A DNA stretch of 8,849 nucleotides, taken from contig DATHGT010000153.1 in assembly GCA_035317605.1 (NCBI GenBank), positions 1 to 8,849 on the forward strand, written 5' to 3'. Both the position numbers and the translations under genes were made by a program. The stretch's first letter is position 1. The number at the start of each line of letters is the position of its first letter. Under the pieces are notes generated by a model. It was not told the DNA's origin. It saw nothing but the letters and a program-made list of their open reading frames with translations, and did not search any database. The DNA is from DATHGT01 sp035317605. GTDB lineage: Bacteria > Methylomirabilota > Methylomirabilia > Rokubacteriales > CSP1-6. Of this stretch, positions 1 to 5,534 are shown piece after piece.

Positions 1-78
1 GACACCGCGGGCGGCGGAGCCAATTTCTTTCCCGGCGACGTGCCCGGCGCCGTCGACCGGACCTCCCATTACGGCTGA
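1..78 (+). CDS. C-terminal end of an unrecognised protein (5' truncated by window)
   Basis: Frame 1 is open from the first base to a TGA at 76-78 and encodes 25 residues. The tail reads FFPGDVPGAVDRTSHYG, rich in Gly, Pro and Asp. The rest of the gene lies outside the window, and I do not recognise a family from this fragment. Its stop lies 10 bp inside the 3' end of the opposite-strand gene whose TAA is at 71-69, so the two genes converge and overlap at their tails, as another pair does at 6703-6713. The fragment could be a chance open frame, but the high-GC codon pattern and the tight convergent arrangement make a real gene end more likely. Confidence 0.5.
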   Translation, partial: DTAGGGANFFPGDVPGAVDRTSHYG

Positions 79-557
79 GGGGCGCGCGGCTCCTCGCGGG
101 CATCGATGATGACGGCGTTTCCCCGCGCATCGTTGGCCACCAGCCACGTGGGATCGCCGGGGCGCAACGCGTGAGGACCGGTGCCCCGCGAAAACGTCAC
201 CATGACCCATCCCGATTTGCGCGTGTGGTGGCCATCGTCGAAGATCCCGGTCACCGAAACCGGCTCGCCGACGCGATCGACGAGATGGAACTTGTCCGGC
301 GCCCACTCGACCACGAGCTTCCAGCGGGCCGTGCGCTTCGGCGAGAAGGTCAACAAGCCCTTGGCCACGGTGCCGTCCCCGTAGACGACCAGCGGGGCCA
401 GGATCGCCAGCCCGCTCGGCCCGTCGTTGAGGACCTCGACGTCGCTCAGCGGCGGTGGGTCGGCCGGGCGGCTCGGCAACCCGAAGATGCTCGACCACCC
501 GAACGCGCCCACGAGCAGGACAACGGCCGCAACGACAACCGCATGGAATCGTGTCAT
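69..557 (-). CDS. Small hypothetical protein with N-terminal membrane anchor or signal sequence
   Basis: This 162-residue protein starts at ATG 557-555 and stops at TAA 71-69. Residues 5-25 are a continuous hydrophobic stretch (HAVVVAAVVLLVGAFGWSSIF) after a single Arg, which fits a signal anchor or uncleaved signal peptide; no lipobox Cys is present. A Pro-rich linker (about 29-37, PSRPADPPP) leads to a beta-rich soluble part with alternating hydrophobic residues, for example KLVVEW, EPVSVTGIF and SGWVMVTF. There is no Cys and no catalytic motif I recognise. By inference it is an envelope-facing small beta-domain protein. Upstream are a G-rich run (the complement of eight C at 569-576) that can serve as a ribosome site and a plausible promoter at 593-621. 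It diverges from the alkyl sulfatase gene and may share regulation with it. The function is unknown. Confidence 0.72.
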   Translation of the reverse strand: MTRFHAVVVAAVVLLVGAFGWSSIFGLPSRPADPPPLSDVEVLNDGPSGLAILAPLVVYGDGTVAKGLLTFSPKRTARWKLVVEWAPDKFHLVDRVGEPVSVTGIFDDGHHTRKSGWVMVTFSRGTGPHALRPGDPTWLVANDARGNAVIIDAREEPRAPQP

Positions 558-592
558 GGCGATCCAATCCCCCCCCGGGTGCGATTTCCGTC

Positions 593-621
593 ATGATCTT
601 GTGACCACCCCGGCAGGTCAA
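593..621 (-). promoter_or_regulatory. Candidate sigma-70-type promoter for the small membrane protein
   Basis: Read on the minus strand, TTGACC (621-616, five of six matches to TTGACA) is followed after exactly 17 bp by GATCAT (598-593, four of six matches to TATAAT, keeping the A at position 2 and the T at position 6). The -10 box lies about 35 bp upstream of the ATG at 557-555, leaving room for a short leader with a G-rich ribosome site. The match and spacing are seen directly; activity is inferred. Confidence 0.4.
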
Positions 622-632
622 GGCAGGACCTG
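614..632. promoter_or_regulatory. Perfect 6-bp inverted repeat (CAGGTC-N7-GACCTG), candidate operator
   Basis: The arms CAGGTC (614-619) and GACCTG (627-632) are exact reverse complements separated by AAGGCAG. GGCAGG also occurs as a direct repeat at 612-617 and 622-627, a 10-bp period that would put both copies on the same helix face. The element covers the -35 box of the leftward promoter and lies about 70 bp upstream of the alkyl sulfatase start. A dimeric regulator bound here could control both divergent genes. No regulator gene is in the window, and a short dyad can arise by chance in GC-rich DNA. Confidence 0.3.
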
Positions 633-685
633 ACGGACGCAGCGAACGCGAATCCTCGATGGCCGGGAGCCGTGGCCGTCAGGGC

Positions 686-691
686 AGAGGA
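686..691 (+). promoter_or_regulatory. Shine-Dalgarno AGAGGA that fixes the alkyl sulfatase start
   Basis: AGAGGA sits 9 bp before the ATG at 701, a normal spacing. The in-frame ATG at 659 has no comparable purine-rich site, and it would place this ribosome site inside the coding region. Confidence 0.6.
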
Positions 692-700
692 ACCGCAACG

Positions 701-2635
701 ATGACCACCCGCGATCCCGCGCCTCACGACGCCACCCCGATCACGCTCGCCAGCAACCAGGCCGTGCTCGCCGCCCTGCCCTTCGACGATACGCAGGACT
801 TCGCGGACGCGCGCCGTGGATTCATCGGCTCGCTGCCCGAAGTCGAGGTCAGGAACGCCCAGGGACGGGTCGTGTGGAGCCTGCGCGAGTACGCGTTCCT
901 CGCCGAGGCGACGGCGCCGCCCACCGTGAATCCGAGTCTCTGGCGGCAGGCGCGGCTGAACATGCACCACGGGCTGTTCCAGGTGACCGAGCGCGTGTAC
1001 CAGGTCCGCGGGTTCGACATCTCGAACATGACGCTCATCGAGGGCGACGCGGGAATCATCGTGATCGACCCGCTGATCTCCACCGAAGTGGCGCGGGCCG
1101 GGCTCGAGCTGTATCGAGCGCATCGCGGGGCGCGACCGGTCACGGCCGTGATCTACAGCCACAGCCACGTCGACCACTACGGTGGCGTGCGTGGTGTCGT
1201 CGACGAAGACGACGTGCGGGCGGGACGGGTCGACGTCTGGGCGCCCGACCGGTTCATGCAGGAGGTCGTCTCGGAGAACGTGATCGCGGGCACGGCCATG
1301 GTGCGACGCGCGCAGTTCCAGTTCGGGGCCACGCTGCCCAAGGGGCCACGCGGTCAGGTCGACGCCGGGCTCGGCAAGGTGACCTCGCGCGGGACCGTGA
1401 CGCTGATCCCGCCGACCCGCACCATCGCCGAGCGCATCGAGACTCACGTGATCGACGGGATCGAGATCGTCTTCCAGCTCACGCCTGAGGCGGAGGCGCC
1501 GGCCGAGATGCACATGTTCTATCCCGCGCTGCGCGCGCTGAACCTGGCCGAGAACGCCACCCACAACCTGCACAACACGTATCCGATCCGCGGCGCCCAG
1601 GCCCGCGACGCCAACGCGTGGGCCAAGTACCTGAACGAGGCGCGCGACCGCTTCGGGCGTCACGCGGAGGTCGCCTTCGCCCAGCACCACTGGCCCGTGT
1701 GGGGCAACCCGCGGCTGCTCGACTTCCTGGCTCGACAGCGCGATCTCTACAAGTACCTGCACGACCAGACCGCGCGGCTGATGAACCACGGCCTCAAGGC
1801 CGTCGAGATCGCCGAGCGCCTGGCCCTACCGGCGAGTCAGGCGCGGACGTGGCACGTGCGCGGCTACTACGGAACCGTCAGTCACAACGCCAAGGCGATC
1901 TACCAGCGCTACCTCGGCTGGTACGACGCCAACCCCGCGAACCTCAACCCGCTGCCGCCTCTCGAGCGCGGGCGGAAGTACGTCGAGTACATGGGCGGCG
2001 CCGACGCCGTGATCGCGAAGGCCCGCGCGGATTTCGCGAAGGGCGAGTACCGGTTCGTGGCGGAGGCGATGAGCCACGTGGTCTTCGCCGATCCCGCGAA
2101 CGTCGAGGCGCGACAGCTCGGCGCCGACGCCCTGGAGCAGCTCGGCTACGCCGCGGAGTCCGCCACGTGGCGCAACGCCTATCTGCTCGGAGCGCTCGAG
2201 CTGAGGCAGGGCGCCGCGACCACGGCGGCGCGCGCGCCGGTGAGCCCCGACGTCGTGCGCGCGATGAGCCTCGATCTGTTCTTCGACTACCTCGGCGTCC
2301 GGCTCAACGGCGACAAGGCCGAGGGCCGGCGCCTCGTGATCAACTGGGTCTTCTCCGACCTCGACCGGGGCTACGTGCTGAACCTGGAACATTGCGCGCT
2401 GACTTACCTGGCCGACCGCCAGAGCGATCCCGCCGACGCGACCGTGACGCTCGCCCGCGCCACGCTGAACCGACTCGTGCTGCGCGAGCTGACCGTCGCC
2501 GACGGCGTCGAGCACGGGCTCCTCGCGGTCACCGGTGATGCCGCCAAGGTCATCGAGCTGTTCGATCTCCTCGACGACTTCGCGCTGACGTTCGACGTGG
2601 TCGAGCCGCAGCGCCTCCGCGGGACGCCCCGGTGA
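701..2635 (+). CDS. Alkyl sulfatase (SdsA1/BDS1-type metallo-beta-lactamase-fold hydrolase)
   Basis: The protein has 644 residues from ATG 701. It is predicted to hydrolyse alkyl sulfate esters (SDS-type surfactants or related compounds) to alcohol and sulfate. The zinc motif HSHVDH is at residues 154-159 (His154, His156, Asp158, His159). Further ligands fit Glu265 (EAEAPAEM), Glu284 (AENATHN) and His329 (QHHWPVWGN). Their spacing matches the binuclear site of Pseudomonas SdsA1 as I remember it. Also typical are the YYGTVSHN segment (about 388-396), a helical dimerisation region (about 345-490) and a C-terminal SCP2-like domain (about 515-640), so it looks full length. Unlike secreted SdsA1, the N-terminus (MTTRDPAPHDATP) shows no signal peptide, which suggests a cytoplasmic enzyme. 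An upstream in-frame ATG at 659 was rejected because the ribosome site favours 701. Its TGA overlaps the GTG start of the cyclase gene, so the two are probably translationally coupled. The exact substrate cannot be told from sequence. Confidence 0.93.
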   Translation: MTTRDPAPHDATPITLASNQAVLAALPFDDTQDFADARRGFIGSLPEVEVRNAQGRVVWSLREYAFLAEATAPPTVNPSLWRQARLNMHHGLFQVTERVYQVRGFDISNMTLIEGDAGIIVIDPLISTEVARAGLELYRAHRGARPVTAVIYSHSHVDHYGGVRGVVDEDDVRAGRVDVWAPDRFMQEVVSENVIAGTAMVRRAQFQFGATLPKGPRGQVDAGLGKVTSRGTVTLIPPTRTIAERIETHVIDGIEIVFQLTPEAEAPAEMHMFYPALRALNLAENATHNLHNTYPIRGAQARDANAWAKYLNEARDRFGRHAEVAFAQHHWPVWGNPRLLDFLARQRDLYKYLHDQTARLMNHGLKAVEIAERLALPASQARTWHVRGYYGTVSHNAKAIYQRYLGWYDANPANLNPLPPLERGRKYVEYMGGADAVIAKARADFAKGEYRFVAEAMSHVVFADPANVEARQLGADALEQLGYAAESATWRNAYLLGALELRQGAATTAARAPVSPDVVRAMSLDLFFDYLGVRLNGDKAEGRRLVINWVFSDLDRGYVLNLEHCALTYLADRQSDPADATVTLARATLNRLVLRELTVADGVEHGLLAVTGDAAKVIELFDLLDDFALTFDVVEPQRLRGTPR

Positions 2636-4518
2636 ACTGGGCGCGCGGGCTGCGGGCGCGCGCGTCGAAGCCCGTCGCCCGCGCGCTGCTGCTCGGGCTG
2701 GCGGTGAGCATTGGCATCACCGTCCTCTCGCGCCTCGGCGTCTACGCCGGCTGGGAGGCCCGCGCGATCGACGCGTTTCTCTTCTTCCGGGAGCGCGTGC
2801 CGGCGCCCGCCGTCGTGGTCGTCGCCATCGACGAGGACACGTTCCAGGCGCTAGGGGAACGCCAGCCGCTCGACCGGCAGTTCCTCGCCGACCTCGCCGA
2901 CTTCCTGCTGAAGAGCGGCGCTCGTGTGGTCGCGTTCGACGTCCAGCTCTCGCGCGCGTCGACGCCCCTGGACGACGCCGCGCTCGTGGGCATGACCAGG
3001 CGCTGGGAGCCTGGCCGGGTCGCGTTCGCCTCGCTCGCGCGGCCGCGCGGCGAGGCTGGTCGCGAGCGTTACGAGGCGTCGGCCGCGTTCTCCCCCGCCC
3101 TGCGCGCCACCCCAGGCTTCGCCAACGCGCCCATCGGTGACGACGGCGTGATCCGGCGGATGATGCCCGTGCTGCCGTCGGTCGACGGCGGTTACCTGCC
3201 GTCGCTCGCGCTGGCTGCGCTGGCCGGCGCCGGCGGCTATGCACCCGAGCGGCTCGCCGCCGCTCTCCACGACGGCGGTGCGCCTCTCGCGCTGCCGGTG
3301 GCCGACACCGCGGGACGTCTCGATCGGGTGGAGCCGGTGACGGTCGACACCCTGGCTCACGCTCCGTGGCGCATCGACTTCGCAGGCCGGCCGGGAAGCG
3401 TGACCACCTTCCCCGCCATGCCGCTCGTCCAGATGGGCCGTACAGGCGTGACTCCCGCCGCCGACAACCCGTTCGCCGGCAAGATCGTGTTCGTCGGCGC
3501 GACGTTCGCCGAGAGTCGCGACTTCTATCCGACGCCGATGGGCCTGATGCCCGGCGTCGAGATCCAGGCGAACATGCTGCACACGCTGCTCGCCCGCCGC
3601 GTGCTGCTGCCGCCGAATCCCGTGCTGAACCTCGGGCTGCTCGCCGGCGTCTGCGTGGCCTCGGCGCTGCTGTCGGTGTGGCTCCGCCCATTCTGGGCGA
3701 CGGCAGCGACGCTCGTGGTCATCGCCCTCTTCGCCGTCGCGAGCTACGAGGCGTACACCCGCGGCGGGTACTGGCTCGACTTCGTGGGCCCGATGGCCGC
3801 GATGCGCGCATACCTGCAATTGTCGAAGAAGCTCGCGCAGCGCCGGGTGCAGCGCGCCTTCGGTCAATACGTGAGCCCCGAGGTCATGCGGCGCGTGGTG
3901 CGCGAGGGTGCCGATCTCGGCGGCGAGGTACGGACCGTGAGCGTGCTCATGTCCGACGTGCGGGGGTTCACGACCCTGTCGGAGCGGATGTCACCGGCCG
4001 AGATCACCGAGATCATGAACGAGTACTTCGCGGCGATGGTCGAGGTCGTGATGGCGCGCCACGGCATGGTCAACGACTTCATCGGCGACGGCCTCCTCGC
4101 CGTCTTCAGCGCTCCCGTCGACGACCCCGAGCATGCGTGGCACGCGGTGTCGACCGCGCTCGCGATGCAGGAGGCGCTGGTCCGCCTGAACCGCGGGTGG
4201 GAGGCGCGCGGCGCCGCCACGCTCGCCATGGGCGTCGCGGTGAACACCGGCGAGGTCTTCGCCGGCAACATGGGCTCGCCCAAGAAGAAGAAGTACACGG
4301 TGATGGGGGACCCCGTGAATACCGTGGCGCGCATGGAGGGCTTGAATCGCGACCTCGGCACGTCGATCCTGATCTCAGCCCCGACACTCGCCGCGGTGAA
4401 GGGTCGGGTGACGGTCCGGGATCGCGGCGGCGTGATCGTGAAGGGCAAGACGCAGGCGGTGGAGATCTTCGAGCTACTCGGCGCCCGCGAGGCGTCGACG
4501 GAGGACGCACGCTCATGA
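2632..4518 (+). CDS. CHASE2-domain membrane nucleotide cyclase (class III adenylate/guanylate cyclase)
   Basis: The protein has 628 residues and starts at GTG 2632, overlapping the sulfatase stop by 4 bp (GTGA). A first membrane span at about 15-35 is followed by an extracytoplasmic CHASE2 sensor (about 36-330; VVVVAIDEDTF, ARVVAFDVQ, GKIVFVGATF and the MPGVEIQANML segment are typical). Hydrophobic spans follow at about 332-351 and 354-374, with a weaker one at 381-397. The FGQYVSPEVM linker leads to the catalytic domain (about 432-615). Metal-binding Asp442 (SDVRGF) and Asp486 (FIGDG) are 44 residues apart, as in class III cyclases. The transition-state pair Asn563 and Arg567 (VNTVAR) is present, so it should be active. 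Of the purine-selecting positions, the usual Lys four residues before the second Asp is Asp482, and the second position is Thr556 (YTVMGD), so cAMP versus cGMP is unresolved. Its stop overlaps the next start (ATGA), which supports one operon. CHASE2 cyclases are known to sense extracellular signals; the ligand here is unknown. Confidence 0.93.
   Translation: MNWARGLRARASKPVARALLLGLAVSIGITVLSRLGVYAGWEARAIDAFLFFRERVPAPAVVVVAIDEDTFQALGERQPLDRQFLADLADFLLKSGARVVAFDVQLSRASTPLDDAALVGMTRRWEPGRVAFASLARPRGEAGRERYEASAAFSPALRATPGFANAPIGDDGVIRRMMPVLPSVDGGYLPSLALAALAGAGGYAPERLAAALHDGGAPLALPVADTAGRLDRVEPVTVDTLAHAPWRIDFAGRPGSVTTFPAMPLVQMGRTGVTPAADNPFAGKIVFVGATFAESRDFYPTPMGLMPGVEIQANMLHTLLARRVLLPPNPVLNLGLLAGVCVASALLSVWLRPFWATAATLVVIALFAVASYEAYTRGGYWLDFVGPMAAMRAYLQLSKKLAQRRVQRAFGQYVSPEVMRRVVREGADLGGEVRTVSVLMSDVRGFTTLSERMSPAEITEIMNEYFAAMVEVVMARHGMVNDFIGDGLLAVFSAPVDDPEHAWHAVSTALAMQEALVRLNRGWEARGAATLAMGVAVNTGEVFAGNMGSPKKKKYTVMGDPVNTVARMEGLNRDLGTSILISAPTLAAVKGRVTVRDRGGVIVKGKTQAVEIFELLGAREASTEDARS
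4500..4505 (+). promoter_or_regulatory. Shine-Dalgarno GGAGGA for the FecR-like gene
   Basis: GGAGGA lies within the end of the cyclase gene, 9 bp before the ATG at 4515. This strong site supports starting the FecR-like protein at 4515, although the same frame stays open far upstream (to 3366). Confidence 0.65.
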
Positions 4519-5483
4519 GAACGCGAGACGCCGTGCTGGTGCTGCTCGTCGCCACGGCCGTTCAATCCGGTGGGCCGGCCTCAGCCCAGCCTCGAGAGAC
4601 CGCTGGCGTGATTACCGAGATCAAGGTCGCGTCTGGGAAAGCGGAAATCCGAGCGGCCGGCGGCCCGTGGCGGCCGGTCGCGCCACTGCAGGCGCTCCGT
4701 GCCGGCGACGAAGTGCGCACGAGCGACGGCGCCTCCGTCGTCGTCCTCTTGAGCGGCGGACGCGGCGTCGCGAAGGTCGACGCCAAGAACTCTCCCTACG
4801 TCGTCGGCTCCGTCGTCGCCGACGAGGGCAAGGTCGACAAGGCCCGCACCCTCGTCGCCGGCAGCGTCAAGTTCCTGACCGCGGGGCCGAAGGAGCCCCC
4901 GAAGGCGGTGCTCGCCACGCGCTCGATGGCCCGTCCGCCGGAGGTGCTCACCCCGCGCAATGGACCGGTGTTGCCGGGCCCGCTGGCGTTCGAATGGCTG
5001 GGCAACCAGGTCTCACGGTATACGGTTCGAATCGTCGGCCCGTCGGATGTGATCGTCGAGCGCAAGGGCGTGGTCGGCGCGCGCTTCGAATATCCCGCCG
5101 ACGCCCCGCCGCTCCAGCCCGGCGTGGGCTACCGCGTCGAGGTGATCGCGCCCAATCAGCCGCCCCAAGGGGCGACGTTCGAGATCGTCGACCTCGCGCG
5201 CGCCCGCGCGGTGCAGGCCGATCTCGGCGCGCTCGAGAGTGCGCTCGGCGCGGGCACGTCGCCCAGCTCGATCGCGGTGGCGCGCGCGGGATACCTGGCC
5301 GAGATCGGGTTGCTGCACGACGCGCGGCTCGCCGTGCTCGCGGCACTCGCCCGCGATCCCGACCAGCCGGTGCTGCACACGCTGCTCGGAACCCTCTACA
5401 CGCAGACCGGCCTGCCCCGGCAAGCGGCCGCGGCGTTCGACGAGGCACAGTCCCTGATGACCCGCGGCACGCCAAGGCCTTGA
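4515..5483 (+). CDS. Exported FecR-domain protein with C-terminal TPR-like helices
   Basis: The protein has 322 residues from ATG 4515, and the ATGA overlap with the cyclase stop predicts coupled translation. Residues 1-25 are a clear Sec signal peptide (Arg-rich start, hydrophobic core LVLLVATAV, likely cleavage after PASA). Residues about 31-120 resemble a FecR domain (GKAEIRAAGGPWRPV, then LRAGDEVRTSDGASVVVLLSG). Residues about 143-226 form a beta-sandwich-like segment (LTPRNGPVLPGPLAFEW, then YRVEVIAP and ATFEIVD). Residues about 230-315 are helical and TPR-like (AGYLAEIGLLHDARLAVLAA, DQPVLHTLLGTLYTQTGLPRQA). Classical FecR is a transmembrane anti-sigma regulator working with a TonB receptor; this version is soluble or periplasmic and has no sigma-factor gene beside it. 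It is more likely a ligand- or wall-binding partner of the CHASE2 sensor, an inference from operon position. The longer open frame reaching back to 3366 runs antiparallel to no gene but overlaps the cyclase coding frame, so it was not used. Confidence 0.82.
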   Translation: MRTRDAVLVLLVATAVQSGGPASAQPRETAGVITEIKVASGKAEIRAAGGPWRPVAPLQALRAGDEVRTSDGASVVVLLSGGRGVAKVDAKNSPYVVGSVVADEGKVDKARTLVAGSVKFLTAGPKEPPKAVLATRSMARPPEVLTPRNGPVLPGPLAFEWLGNQVSRYTVRIVGPSDVIVERKGVVGARFEYPADAPPLQPGVGYRVEVIAPNQPPQGATFEIVDLARARAVQADLGALESALGAGTSPSSIAVARAGYLAEIGLLHDARLAVLAALARDPDQPVLHTLLGTLYTQTGLPRQAAAAFDEAQSLMTRGTPRP

Positions 5484-5526
5484 CCCGGCGCCGCGGAGCG
5501 TGCTCTTCTACGTCAGCTTCTCGCGC

Positions 5527-5531
5527 AGGAG
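5527..5531 (+). promoter_or_regulatory. Shine-Dalgarno AGGAG before the caspase-family gene
   Basis: AGGAG lies 3 bp before ATG 5535 and 6 bp before the adjacent in-frame ATG 5538. The second ATG has the better spacing, so translation may begin one codon later than annotated. This separate ribosome site allows initiation independent of the upstream gene. Confidence 0.55.
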
Positions 5532-5534
5532 ACC

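Noticed and set aside
659..700. Upstream in-frame ATG for the alkyl sulfatase (adds 14 residues, MAGSRGRQGRGTAT)
   Set aside because: No ribosome site precedes it, the added residues are low-complexity, and a good AGAGGA lies just before ATG 701.
554..1789. 411-residue open frame on the minus strand opposite the alkyl sulfatase
   Set aside because: Its composition (Arg, His, Gly, Val and Asp rich, no domain pattern) is typical of an antisense shadow in GC-rich DNA, and the + strand frame carries an intact zinc-enzyme sequence.
2717..3867. Large minus-strand open frames opposite the cyclase (2717-3691 and 2851-3867)
   Set aside because: They have Arg/Ala/Gly or His-rich shadow composition without recognisable domains, and the cyclase on the + strand is unambiguous.
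4282..4293. Run of four Lys codons in the cyclase as a possible frameshift or slippery site
   Set aside because: AAG repeats lack the usual slippery heptamer, the frame continues correctly into YTVMGDPVN, and Lys here is common in this family.
3366..4514. Long N-terminal extension of the FecR-like frame across the cyclase gene
   Set aside because: It reads as an Arg-rich out-of-frame translation of the cyclase. A signal peptide and a strong ribosome site mark the true start at 4515.
5484..5534. GC-rich CCGGCGCCGCGG segment after the FecR-like gene as a terminator
   Set aside because: The self-complementary stretch is very short and no T-run follows. The caspase gene continues on the same strand.
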